From: Pedinophyceae sp. YPF-701 | Taxonomy: Eukaryota > Chlorophyta > Pedinophyceae | Direction of reading: 5' to 3' | Length of the DNA: 64,000 nt | NCBI GenBank assembly: GCA_916048055.1 | Contig: CAJZHL010000006.1 | Span: 1,018,936 to 1,082,935, forward strand | Shown here: positions 34,105 through 45,835 of the stretch, piece after piece | Layout: the number at the start of each line of letters is the position of its first letter | Numbering within the stretch: position 1 is the first letter of the stretch | Notes under the pieces: model-generated | The model's input: the letters and a program-made list of their open reading frames with translations, nothing else | The model's database searches: none | What the model was told of the DNA's origin: nothing | Translations under genes and position numbers: made by a program

Positions 34105-36164
34105 ATGGTGCGCGCCCTTCGCTGGTTGTCTGCACCGCATGCGATTCGCCCGCGAGCCAGTGTGCTCTGGCAGTTGCTCGCGCTCGCGAGCTCGGCGAAC
34201 ACACATCGCACCTGCCCTTCTCTGCGACGCCCGCGATGCAGGATCACCAGAGGAGCGGCGCGGCGGCGCTGTTCGACCAGGTCCTGTGGGAGGTGCCGGG
34301 CCACGTGCTGCCGTGGCTGTCGCCGGCGGACAAGGCCAGTTTCGGGTCGGCGTCGTGGAGCACGCTGGAGGCGGTGCTGCAGGACAGGGACGCGACGCTG
34401 CGCGTGGACCGCGGGGGCAGCCTCCTCGCCTCGCTGGCGGCGCGGGTGAGGACTGGGGGCCTGCGAGTGCGGGCAACCCTCGAGTGCTGCGGCGTGGGGG
34501 TGGCGGGGGCGCGCTCGCCGGACGTCCTGAACGCAGCGCTCGCCGACATCGCGGCCCCACCGCCAGAGGGCCACACGCGCTTGTCGATGGAGTGGTGGCA
34601 CTTCATGTTGCGGTTGATTCAGAGCACCGATGCCGACACGCCGCTGCTGACGGGGCTGGTGCTGCGGTCGCTCGCGCTGTCCGGCACCGAAGATGCGGAG
34701 ATGACGGTGCTGCAGCACGTCCTCAGGTACAGGGCGGTGAGGGACACGCTGCGGTGTCTGCGGCTGCGACGCGAGTGGGACGAGGCGCAGCTGGCGGAGA
34801 CACTGCGCGGCCTGAAGGCGCTCCGCCACCTGGAGCTTGTCGATCCGGCGTGTTATTGCGACGACGACGAGGACCTGCGCGGGGTGGAGCTGGTGCGCGC
34901 GCTGCGCACATGCCCGGGGCTGCGCCGGCTGGACTTGTCGGGCGCGCATTTCGGGTCGGAGGGGACGCGTTTGTTCGGGGAGTGGCTCTTGGGCGCCGCG
35001 GAGCTCCGCGTCTTGACGATAAGGACCTGCAGCTTCTCGCTGAACCCCCAGCATGATCCGATACCATGTCGCCTTCCACCCAGCCTGGAGGTGTTCGAGG
35101 CGACGGAGTCCACGTTGCCCTGGGTGGACAACTGGGACGAGGTCACGAATCTGCGCAAGCTCGTGATCCGCCACGTGGAGGCGCCGCAGACACCTGACCC
35201 GAGCGGAGAGTACGTCGATTGGTTTTTCGAATCGGATGCAAGGCGCCTGGCCAGCGCTATTCAGGGGAGTCAGGTGCTCCAGCACCTGGAACTCACGACG
35301 GGTGAGACTGCTAGCTTCCACTACGACGGCGCGGGGACGTGCGCGTTGCTAGCTGCGGCAGCTGAGTGTCGCAGCCTGGAGGTCCTCGACCTTCGGGTGC
35401 GCCGGTACGGCAGAAGCGTCGCGGAGCTGACCAGCGCGCTTGTGGGGCTGCTGCGACGGTGCAAGCGCGTAAGGGAGGTGTCGCTCCACAATGCGGGCCA
35501 GTGCCCGTTCGACTTCGCTGCAGTGGCAGCAGCCCTGCAGGAGAGCGGCGTGCGCAAACTGGTGCTTGATGAATGCCGCGTCGATGATGATGGCGCGGCG
35601 GCTCTTGCAGGCGTCCTGCTCGAGAGAGGTCTCGAGTGCCTCTCGATCACGACCTTCTGTCAGTGCAGCGGCCTCACCGCGGTGGGAGCCTCTCACCTCG
35701 CGACCCAGCTCGCCCGGACGAGTCTGCTGCGTGAGCTGGACATGTCCGGCAATCGGATCGGCTGCGACGGCGTGGCAGCGCTGGCGGCCGCACTGCCCCG
35801 GTCGGGCGTCCGCAAGCTCGGGCTGCGCGATTGCGCAATCGGCGGCGTCGGGGCAAGGTGCCTGGCGGCGGTGCTGAACCACACATTGCTGCGCGAGGTC
35901 GACCTGTGCTCAAACACGTTCGGCGACGAGGGGGCGAAGGCGCTGGCGGTGGCGATCGCGGACAGCGCGACGCTGGTGTCGCTGGATCTGAGTTGCTGCG
36001 ATATCACCGGCGCGGGTGGCATGGCGCTGTCGGAGGCGCTGCGTGAGGCGGCAACGGTGGAGACGCTGGATCTGCGTGAGAACAAATTCAACGACGCGGA
36101 TGTCAGGGCAATGCGCCACATGCACAGCGGCAACAGCGACAGGATCTTGCTCGCGGACCGGTAG
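34105..36164 (+). CDS. LRR protein G, F-box-like N-terminus
   Basis: Proposed join 34105-34107, 34242-36164 (641 residues). ATG is followed directly by donor GTGCGC; acceptor cgatgcag ends at 34241, phase 0; spliced start MDHQRSGAAALFDQVL. Alternatively the ATG overlapping the acceptor (34236, MQDHQRSG) could start an unspliced product, which changes only the first residues. F-box-like region LFDQVLWEVPGHVLPWL, then a divergent middle and clear RNI-type LRRs to the end (LRELDMSGNRIGCDGVAAL, LREVDLCSNTFGDEGAKAL). It ends shortly after the last LRR, with no hydrophobic tail. It is the first gene downstream of the ZNFX1-like gene, on the same strand. Confidence 0.82.
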
Positions 36165-36952
36165 GCTCCTGCGGGACGCTGATGTGAGCGGAAGCTGACT
36201 CGCGGCGACAAACGTGCGGCGGTGGTCGATCTGTCGGAGCATGGCGGGCGCGACAACGCACCGATGGAAGCAACCGACTGCGAGCCGCGAGGCCGCCCCC
36301 CGCGTGCTCCGGGCCCGCCGCGGTGGTGGTCATGCTCTTTGTCAGGGCGTTGGGCGCGCCCAACCTGCTGCTGACGCCATGTGGCGTGTCAGTTGTGTGA
36401 CTGACTGGTCGGACGGGCCGTGCGCTGCCCTCGATGGCTCTCTGGCCACGCGCTGCGGGGCAACGGAGCACATCGGGCGTGCTGGGGAGACGGGGGAGGC
36501 GTTCGTCAAGGCCCAGGTCGCAGGCGAGTCGCTTGACCGCGTCCCGCCCGTTTCCGCCGCTGCCAAGTGCTTGCCGTGCCCGCTGCGGCCCCGGTGGCGG
36601 TCGCAATGCGCTGCGGTTGAGCTGTCGGGGATGTTGCATGTTCAAGGACCCAGAGACTTGTAGGATGTCTGGATTGCGGGCTTGACAGGGCGCTGCGCGC
36701 GTGTCGCGTTCAATCATTCGGCGCTCAGCATTGAAAGCTCGCACACATGATACGCAGGTGCCGCGACCAGCCGGCGTGGACAGGGAGCTCTTGTACGTGA
36801 CAAGACGTCCGCTAAGGCCGCGGGACGCGGACGACACGGTCCGGCTGCAACGCGGGCGGGAGCGACGCATCCATCTCTTGCCAGGGCTCGCACGGAGGCC
36901 ACAGGGCGCGGGGACCGCTACATCGGCTGAGAGCGGAAGCGCATTGACGATC
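36165..36952 (+). other. Intergenic region G-H
   Basis: About 790 bp with no recognised gene or repeat; presumed 3' UTR of G and promoter of H. Confidence 0.45.
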
Positions 36953-39135
36953 ATGGTGAGACAAGGCGCGTTTGTCGTGGTGATTGCTCCCGTCGAGGCC
37001 AGGCGCGAGGTGCTCTCTGTGCCCCTGCAAGTCGTTGAGAACGGCGCGCTGCGCGTCTGCAACATCGTCACGACGCTGAGACACACGCTCTCTGACATGC
37101 TGTGTACTGTTCCCCACCGCGCACGCAGGTATCCAGGCGCGCAAGGCGCGGGCCGGTGCTCCTCGATGCTGTGCTGCGCGAGGTGCCGAGCGTGCTGGAC
37201 AGGGTGTCGAACGCCGACAAGGCGAGCTTGGCGGCGGCGCGATGGAGCGTGCTGGAGGCGGTGCTGCGCGGCAGCGACGCGACGCTGAAGGTGCACCCGC
37301 AGCAGCCGGTGCTGCATGCGCTGGCACGCCGACTGGATGGCGGGGAGTGCCGGGGCCAGATCGAGTACAGGGGCGTGTGCGTGCCGGCGACGGATGCGGG
37401 GCCGCTGCTGGCGGCGCTGCAGGGGTCGGCGGCGAAGGACGCTGCCCATGACTCGATCGTGAGGTGGGCGGCGTACGTGTGGCGGCTGCTGCAGGCGGCG
37501 TCGCGGAACGAGGAGGGGCCGCTGCACGTGACGGAGCTGCGCGTCCCGGTGCTGAGGGTCATGGGCGACGTAGCGGCGGGCTTGTTGCTGGCGCTGCGGT
37601 CGGTCCTGCAGCACCCTCTGGTGCGGGAGCACCTGCGGCACCTGTGGGTGGCGGGGCTGCGGCAAGACACGCTCGGGGCGCTGGAGGGCAGTCTGCGGGA
37701 GCTGGCGGTGCTGCAGGGGCTGAGGCTGACCACGGTGCTTGCGCCCGTCGAGGCGCGGGACGAGGGTGCGCCGCTGGTGGGGCTGGTCCGCGAGTGCGCG
37801 TCGCTGCGGCGGCTGGAGCTGTGCGGGGCGCACGTCGAGGGCGACGCGGCGGAGGAGCTGCTCGGCTGGGTGGCGGGAGCTCCGGACCTGCGCCAGCTCG
37901 CCTTTGGGGGTTGCAAGGTGAAGGTTGCTGACGAGGAGCTGTGGTCAGGGCCGCGGACGCCGTTCGGGCGGCTGGAGTCGTACGAGGCGAGCGATAACGT
38001 CGAGTGGAGCTGGGTGGCGGGGCGTGCGTGGTGGGGCGTGGCTGGCCTGCGGCGACTGAAGCTCGTGGCAGACCAGATGGACGCGGGCAAGGCACGGGCG
38101 CTGGCGGACCTGCTGCGGACGAGCACGGCGCTATGCGAGGTGGATGTGCAGACGGAGTGGTACCCTGAGGGGGCGACTGACGTCGACGAGGCCACATCCG
38201 CCATTCCAGGGCTGCTGTCCGCGCTGGCGCACAACACGTCCGTGCGAAAGTTCCGCCTGCAAGTCTCCCGGTGCCTGCTGTCGTTCGCGAACTTTGCGCC
38301 GCTGATCGCGGACGTGGTGCGGAGAAACCACACCCTCCAGGAGCTGAAGGTCACGGAAAGCTGGTCTGATGACGAGCCGGTGGAGTTCCCCGACGTGCAG
38401 CTCATCGCCGAAGCGCTGCAGGACAACAGGGGGCTTCAGGTGCTCGAGCTCCCGCGGTGCAAATGCGACGGCGGCGAGCTGGAGGCGTTCGGGGGCCACA
38501 TCGCGCACAACCGCTCGCTCCGCCGCCTGGCACTCATGGGAGGCGATGCGTCCCCGCAGAGCTTGTTGGCTTTTGGGCGAGGGCTCTCGCGCGTGACGAG
38601 CTTGCGAGCCCTCAGCTTCTCCGCCTACTCGTGGGGCGACGCACAATGCTGCGCCCTTCTCGACGGGCTGTGGAGTGCCACGGGCAAGGCTCAGCTGACG
38701 CACCTGTCGTTGAGCAACAGCAACGTGAGAAAGGCGGGCGCGGAGAGGCTGGCAGGCCTGCTGTCGTCCAAGACATGCACGCTGCGCGAGCTGGACGTCT
38801 CGATGAACCGCCTTGGGGACGACGGTGCCAAGGCGCTGGCGGAAGGACTGAGCGAGAACAAGTCGCTCGTGGCCTTGGACGTCCGCGACAACTACATTCA
38901 AGAGGCCGGTGCCGCAGCGCTGCTGGCAGCGCTGCGCAGGAACACGACGCTCAGTGTGCTGCGTCTCGAGCAGCAGCAGCCCATCGACGCAAGTCCGGCG
39001 ACGTTCAGTGCGTTTACGCCGCCCGGCAGGAGGCCCTGTCACGTGGACTGGGGGGCAAAAGGACTGTCCTTTCCACCAGGGTGTATTCCACCACCGGAAA
39101 TGATGGCTGCAATGGCAGCGTTCGCGACTCAGTGA
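36953..39135 (+). CDS. LRR protein H, F-box-like N-terminus
   Basis: Proposed join 36953-36955, 37129-39135 (669 residues). ATG|GTGAGA donor; acceptor gcgcacgcag ends at 37128, phase 0; spliced start MVSRRARRGPVLLDAVL. There is no in-frame ATG near the beginning of the large exon, so an upstream start is required. F-box-like region (VLREVPSVLDRVSNADKASL) closely resembles genes I and J. LRRs become regular in the C-terminal third (LRELDVSMNRLGDDGAKAL, LVALDVRDNYIQEAGAAAL). C-terminus is Pro/Gly/Met-rich (FPPGCIPPPEMMAAM). H, I and J form a same-strand group with duplicated spacers. Confidence 0.83.
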
Positions 39136-40615
39136 TTCGTGTAATCGGCTGCGTCGTACTCTGCGGCTCCCTGCAAGGCCGGTGTGCATTGGACTGGGCC
39201 CGATCCGCGTGTGGCCGTCCCCGGCGTGTCGCTCCAGCATGTAACAAGCACGCTGATGATTTGCTTTGTGTGCGCCATCGGGAAATGTAGCCCGTGCCTG
39301 CTCCTGCCACGCAGCGTGCCCCGGCACCGCGGCCGCCCATTGCTGCGGCGCCATGGTCAGCGCGACCCGCGGCGCCCTCGAACGTCCCGTGCCAGACACC
39401 GCGATTCGCGTCAGACGTGGACACAGACGAAGCGTGGCCCCCCACCCTGGAGCGGCCCCGCACGCGCGTGGCTGCGGCGACGCTGGCGCAGCGTGCGCCA
39501 GGACCGCCCGTGCGTCCTCGTGCGGCGCCTCCATCATGTCGGGCTGACACAGGCAAGTGCTCACCCCCCCCTCAGGCGAGCACTGCCCGCTGAGGAGCCC
39601 GAGGGGCGCGCAAGCGCCGCGCGCAGGGCATGATTGCGTCGTCGACACGCTGAAGGCGCGTGCGGGTCGAGCGGGTCTGACAGCAGAGAGCGCCAGGTGC
39701 GTCCCGCGCTGCGAAGGCAGTGCCCTGGTGTTGTCCCCGTGAGCGGCGTGCTCGCGGTCGTCAAGGGCGTTGGGAAGGCTTCGACGCGATGGAGCGATCG
39801 CAATGCGCGAGCGAGCGTGGTCGAGAGGCACGTGCGTCGGCTGAAGTGGCTCTGGGCGCGCAAACTCTATTGCAGGTGGTTGAAGCGTGCTGAGCAGCGC
39901 GGAGGAGCGGTGTCGGGAGTCGCGAGGTGATCGACGGCGACGTACATATCACGAGGAGCAGATTTTGGAGTTGAGCTGCGGTTCCGGGGGCTGTGGCCGG
40001 CGCCGCGGCACCCCTTGAACTGCGCCTGGGTTCGCTTGGGGCCTGGCCACGAAGCCCGTCGCAGAACCAGCACGGTGCTTGTCTCACTGCAAGGCTACTA
40101 GGTGAGAGATGCGCCCACCGTCCAGCGTTTCCAGCCCCGCCGCGCCTGGAACGAGCGCTTTCCGCAGCGCTGTGGTTCCCTGCGCGATGAGTTGCGTCCG
40201 ACTCCGTTGCAGACCGGCGTGTGTGGCCGCCCCTGCAATTCGTGCTACATCGTGCGGCATGTCCGCGCCGGGCCGGCGGGCCCATCAACCGTGTTGAGCA
40301 ACATGATGCCAGAGCTTTTGGACATGCGCTGCGGTGCGAATGCGCATGAGTCGACCTCGTTTTCGACCTCCAATACACGCACATCGCTCCCCGCTGTGTC
40401 GCTTCAGGGGCTGCGAGTGGCGTGCAAATCTGAGACGGCCCTCTTGACTGCTTCTGGCTGGACGCGGGCGTTGCGTGGTACCCAGCAGCGCGGGAATCGA
40501 CGCGCTCGGCGCTCGCAGCGGCGGCTGCTGCAGGACCTACTGGGCCTGCTCGAGAGCCGTGGAGCAGCGCTTGCTCCGAGGTCGGCCCAACCAACGCGGG
40601 ACGATGCGTCGACAG
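39136..40615 (+). other. Intergenic region H-I
   Basis: Holds the duplicated spacer (39290-40225) and then about 390 bp (40226-40615) with no match elsewhere in the window. That segment separates a degenerate copy of the family start site from the gene I body. No gene recognised. Confidence 0.55.
39290..40225 (+). repeat. H-I spacer, homologous to the I-J spacer
   Basis: Matches 42895-43840 over most of its length, with the best stretch at 39500-39930 versus 43085-43525. Shared landmarks: gtgccccggcaccgc, catcatgtcgggctgacacag, agcactgcccgctgagg, the gcgatggagcgatcgcaatgcgcg run, and ggtgagaga near the right end. The copies differ by scattered indels and no frame is preserved, so it is non-coding flank copied with the genes. 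At 40099-40101 this copy has TAG where the partner has the ATG of gene J. Confidence 0.8.
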
Positions 40616-42731
40616 ATGGTGCGATGATGATGTTGCCCCCGGAACACATCGCTTCGACGCATGCATGCACATCACGCGCTGGGACCTTGTGCATGCGATC
40701 ACGGCTTGAGCAGGGCGCGAGGCGCGCACCCCGGACGACCGCGGTTCGGTGCCCTCATGTGTGGAGGCTCTGTGCCGTCGCGTGCAGGAGCCTGGCGGCC
40801 GAGGTGAGCTGTTCGACCGCGTACTGCGGGAGGCGCCTCGCTTGCTCGACATGCTCCCGGACGTCGACAAGGCCAGCCTGGCCGCGGCGCGATGGAGCAC
40901 GCTGGAGGCGGTGCTGTGGGGGTGCCGCGCGACCCTCCAGGTGCACCCGGACGACCCGGCGCTGCACGTGCTGGCGCGGCGGACGGAGGACGGCCCGTGT
41001 GTGGGGCAGGTGTCGCTGTGCGGCGTTCGGGTGGCGGCGAGGGACGCGGGGCTGCTGCTTGAGGCTGCGCAAGACATGCGCGAGATGCTGCCGGAGGACA
41101 GCGACTGCGACGAGGAGTGGAACCGTCTGTGGATGGAGCTGGTGTGGGCGCTGGCGAGCCGGGCCGAGGGCAGCGGGGCCGGCGTGACGGGGCTGAGCGT
41201 CCCGAAGTGGAGCGACAGCGGCAGGGCAGCGACGCAGGTGATGGCGGTGCAGCGGCTGCTGTCGCTGGGGGCCGTCAGGGACCACCTGCGCTCCCTGAGC
41301 ATCTCATTGATGCGTGTGGGCGACGGCGACCGGCCCAGAGGCGCGCTCGTCGCGTCGCTTCTCGACACCATTGGGGGGCTGGCGGCGTTGCAGCACCTCG
41401 ACGTCGACCTCGTGCACTGCCGCAACTGCGCCAGCGCGTGGTTGGCAGGCCCACGCCCGACCGTCGCGACGCTGCGCCTCTCGAACGCGGTGTTCCACGG
41501 CCCGGGCGAGACACGGGCGTTCCTCGACGGCCTCGACGCGGCCCGGCGTCTGAGGCACCTGCGCCTGGAGTATGTCGCGCTCGAAGAGGAAGCGTGCCGT
41601 AATCTCGTGAGGCCTCCGCCGGCGCACCTCGCGGCGGTCGTGGCGGTCAACAGCGACCTTCCGTATGACTGGCGGGAGGCGACGAACCTGCACACGCTGG
41701 AGCTGGGCGACGACGACGAGTTCGGACCAGCGTGGTCGGAATCTGATGACAGCTGGGGGGCAGTCGCGGAGCTGATGCGACGAAGCGAGGCGCTTCGACG
41801 GCTCAAGCTTGAACCCCTTCTTTCTCCCACAGACGACGACGCCCTTGCAGTGATCCAAGCGCTGCCGAAAAGCACGTTGGAGGTTTTCGACGTGTCGTAC
41901 GAGCGCAGCCTTAGCGGGCATTCGACCGTGACACAGGCGCTGGTCGCGACAATGCGCGGCACCACTCTGAGACAGCTTCACTTGAAGGGCGACAATTTTC
42001 ACTCGGGGCCCGACTTCGACGTTCCGGCGGTGGCGAACGCGCTCGGAGAGAACACGACGCTGCGTGTGTTGGAGCTCGACAACTGCGGAATCAGCGACGA
42101 GCACGCTGAATCGCTCAGTGACGCTCTGAGGCGCAACACCGCGCTGGCCGAGCTCGGGCTGAGGGTCTGCCGCCTGACAGATAGGGGCGTCGCGGTGCTG
42201 TCGGACGGCCTCCGGGAGAATCGTGGGCTGCAGGTCTTGCGCCTCGACTCGGCAGTTGAGGAAATCGACCCTGCGTGGATCCGGCGTATCCTGAACGCTG
42301 TCAGCGACCGTCCCCGGACCGCGAAGTTGCGCACCCTGGAGATCTCCGACATCCATGTCGATTTCGATCGCTGCGCGAGACACATTGCAAGCTTCCTCAG
42401 CAGCAGCCGCTGCACGTTGCACAACTTGCTGCTCTACCGCTGCCGGATCGACGACTCCGGCAGGGCAGCGATCGCTGATGCGCTGAGGGGCAACGCATCG
42501 CTGGAGTCTCTCGAAATCCCAAGCCATTCGCTGACAGACGCCGGGAGGGAGAGCTTCGCGGAGGCGCTTGTGGAGAACGCAAAGCTGCGGCATCTCAGGC
42601 TGCTGTGGGGGGGAGTGTCTGGCACTCGGAGCGCGTCTGCGGTGGGCGCTGAGCTGTTGCACGCGCAGAGGTACGCGATCGCGAGGAGGCAGATCAAGGC
42701 CGGCCCTAGAACCTCGCCGCGCTCTCGATAG
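40616..42731 (+). CDS. LRR protein I, F-box-like N-terminus
   Basis: Proposed join 40616-40618, 40788-42731 (648 residues). ATG|GTGCGA donor; acceptor cgcgtgcag ends at 40787, phase 0; spliced start MEPGGRGELFDRVLREAP. The F-box-like stretch LFDRVLREAPRLLDMLPDVDKASLAAARW is the clearest of the family. The middle is divergent; RNI LRRs are evident from about residue 390 (LRVLELDNCGISDEHAESL, LAELGLRVCRLTDRGVAVL). The ATG|donor pair is less certain than in the others because the homologous position of gene J's start survives upstream as TAG (40099). No hydrophobic tail. Confidence 0.78.
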
Positions 42732-43690
42732 GGGCAGCACCCCGCAGTTGTGATGCTTCTGAGACTCGCTGCCGCCCGTGGATCACGAGCGGGGGGACGG
42801 AAATATGCCACGGCGGGCCAGGCTCGTGCCCGCTGCGCCCTGGGGACGCTTGCAGCGTCGGCGTGCTGCGTGCGTGAAACACGGAGAGCTGGTCCGTGCC
42901 TGCTCCTGCCGCACAACGTGCCCCGGCACCGCGACCGCCCGCTGCTGCGACGCCATGGTCAGCGCGGCGGCGACCCGCGGCGCCCTCGACCGCACGCCCC
43001 GCGCAAGACACAAAGCACAGCGGTGGGGCCTGCGGTCGTGGGGCGGCCCCGCGCGCGCGTTGCTGCGGCTGTGCAGGCGCAGCGTGCGCCAGGACCGCCC
43101 GTGCGTCCTCGTGCGGCGCCTCCATCATGTCGGGCTGACACAGTCAAGTGCTCACCCCCCCAGCGAGCACTGCCCGCTGAGGAGCCCGAGGGGCGCGCAA
43201 GCGCCGCGCGCAGGGCATGATTGCGTTGTTGACACACTGAAGACGCGTGCGGGCCGAGCGGGTCTGACAACGGAGAGCGCCAGGTGCGTCCCGCGCTGCG
43301 AAGGCAGTGCCCTGGTGTTGTCCCCGTGAGCGGCGTGCTCGCGGTCGTCAAGGGCGTTGGGAAGGCTTCGACGCGATGGAGCGATCGCAATGCGCGAGCG
43401 AGCGTGGTCGAGAGGCACATGCGTCGGCTGAAGTGGCTCTCGTCGCGCAAACTCAACTGCAGGTTGATTTTGGGGGACTCGGCAGCGCGGAGGAGCGGTG
43501 TCGGGAGTCAGGAGGTGATCGAGGGCGAAGTTCATATCGTCAGAAGCACGACCGGGGAGCCGTGGCTGCGGTTCTGGCGGCTGAGGGCGGCGCTGCGGCA
43601 ATCCTTGCGTGGCGCGCAGGAGTGGAAGAGGGCTCCGGCCGCGACGCGCCCGGTGGACCAAGCCCGCTGACTGAGGTTCTGCCAGCAACG
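42732..43690 (+). other. Intergenic region I-J
   Basis: Almost entirely the second copy of the duplicated spacer. No gene recognised; frames are not kept between the two copies. Confidence 0.6.
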
Positions 43691-43840
43691 ATGGTGAGAG
43701 ACGCGCCCGCCGACCACCATCTCGAGCCCCGCCGCGCCTGGAGCGGTCTGCGCAGGGCCCTGCGTAGCCCAGCGCTTGTGCTTGGGTCCCCCGCGCGAAT
43801 GATGACACGCGTCGGACTCCGTCACTGACCGGCGCGTTTG
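42895..43840 (+). repeat. I-J spacer, homologous to the H-I spacer
   Basis: Partner of 39290-40225. The copy extends into gene J's 5' intron (to about 43840), so the duplication included the start region of a J-like gene. Here the family start signal ATG|GTGAGAG at 43691 is intact. Confidence 0.8.
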
Positions 43841-45835
43841 GCCACCCGAACCGCGCAGGCGCTGGACGCGCGCAGGAACGCGGGCCTGCAGCTCGCCGAC
43901 GTGCTGCTCGTGCCCGGGCTCCTCGACAAGCTTGCTGCGGACGACACGAAGAACCTCGCGGCGGCGTCTTGGGGGACGCTCGAGGCGGTGCTGCGCGGGA
44001 CGACTGCGCGGCTTCGCGTGCACCCGTCGGAGCCCGTGCTGTGGGGGCTCGCGCGGCGGGCGGCCGCAACGGCGGCAGGGGGGAGTGGGAGCGGCGACGC
44101 CGCGGGAGGACTTGTGTACTGCGGGGTCCGCGTGTCGGCGGCAGACGCGGCGGCGTTCCTCGAGGCGCTGCGGGAGGTGCGCGCGGACGACCCCGGGCGG
44201 CAGGGACGCGACATCAGCTTTGCGCAGTGGGCGAAGTTCGTGCGGAGCCTGGTGACGGCCGGGCAGGGTGCCGTGCGCGTGACGGGGCTCGGAGTCCCGC
44301 TCTCCTTCGACCGGGGTGCAGCGCGGGACGCGGACGCCGCGTTGCAGGCCATGGCGCTGCAGACCATCCTGGCTGCCCCGGCCGTGAGGGCGCACCTGCG
44401 CTCCCTGACCCTCAACGGCGTGTGCGCCAGAGACTGGGAGGTCTTCAAGGAGTACGAGGACGCGCTTCGGGGTCTGCCGTCGCTGGCGCGCCTGACCATC
44501 ATTCACGACGGCGGGGGCCGGTGCGACGGCGGCGCGGCGGTGCGCCTGGCTCGCGGGTGTCCGGGGCTGCGGCAGCTCAGGCTGCGCGGGTTCACGTTCG
44601 ACCGTGCGGGCGTGCAGATGCTCCGCGCCTGGCTGGCGCGGGCCACGCACCTCAAGGCCATCAAGCTGACGTGTTGCGCGGCGGAGGGGGAGAACGGGTG
44701 GGGCGCCGAGGACGAGCCGCCCTTGGCGCCGCACCTGGAGAGCTTCAAGGTGGTCGAGGCGTGCGACCTGCACAGCGTGGGGGCGTGGTTCGGCCCGAAG
44801 CTGCGATCGCTGCACCTGCGCAATTGGAATGGATTGACCGCGGACGGTTGTCGCCCGGTCGCGGAAGACGTGAAGCTGGCGGAGCTCATTCGACGCAGCA
44901 CGACGTTGCAGCACTTGTCGGTCGTGGGCGCTCCGCTGGGGATCGAAGGCACGCTGGCCATCATGTCTGCGCTTGCGGCCAACAGGTCGCTGACGTCCGT
45001 ATGCCTCCCTACGACGTGGGGCGCCGACAACGTCGAAGCGGGGGTGTCGGACGCGATCGTCAGGGTGGTGCTGCGCCATCCGACGCTCGAGTCGCTGTCG
45101 CTGCAGATGCCGGCGATGGACAGGATTGCCTTGAACGGGGCCGACCTCGCAGCCGCCGTCGACCGGAACCGGTCGCTGCGCGAGATTAACTTCAGTGGCA
45201 TTTCCGTCAACCACGACGGCGCGGAGGCGCTCGGCGCAATCCTGCGCAACAACGACCGTCTGGTCAAGCTGAGTCTGGCAGATTGCAACATGAGCGCCCG
45301 CGCGATGGAGGGCCTGGCGCGCGGTCTCGGCGGCGGGATGTCAGCACTTCACACCCTCGATCTGAGCGGCAGCTCTATTTCCGCCGGCGGCATCGCGGCA
45401 CTGGCGCGGTCCAAGCTCATGAGCGTGATCACGTGCCTGTCTCTGAGCTTTTGCGAGATCCAAACGCCCGCGGTCCTCGAAAGTCTCGCGGACAGCCTTG
45501 CCGATGAGAGGTGCACGCTTCGCGAGCTGGATTTGAGCAGGAATCAGATCTGCAGACGCGGCGCCCTGTTGCTGGCGAGAGCGTTGGAGATGAACAAGAG
45601 CCTGGTCCACGTGGACTTGAAGCACAACAAGCTTGGCAGAGGCGGGGTCGAGGCCCTGCTGCAGCACGCCCGAACGAGCCCGACTCTGTGGTCGCTGGAC
45701 CTCGAGGGCAACGGCGTGGAGCCAGCGGAGCTGGTGTATCTCTATCGCGAGCACCTCGGTGGACCGCAGCCGCGCATGTGGAGGCCGAGTTTGGAGCTGA
45801 ACACCTGCAGGCCCGATCTGGCGGTCAAGCTGTGA
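43691..45835 (+). CDS. LRR protein J, F-box-like N-terminus
   Basis: Proposed join 43691-43693, 43859-45835 (659 residues). ATG|GTGAGA donor; acceptor aaccgcgcag ends at 43858, phase 0; spliced start MALDARRNAGLQLADVL. No in-frame ATG lies in the first part of the large exon. F-box-like region (LADVLLVPGLLDKLAADDTKNL), then a Gly-rich insert (ATAAGGSGSGDAAGG), divergent LRRs and regular C-terminal LRRs (LRELDLSRNQICRRGALLL, LVHVDLKHNKLGRGGVEAL). It ends about 40 residues after the last repeat. Last LRR gene of the cluster; the next gene is APC4. Confidence 0.83.

Noticed and set aside
33510-35321. 603-codon minus-strand open frame
   Set aside because: Antisense shadow of gene G; its helical-looking Arg/Gln runs mirror LRR codons.
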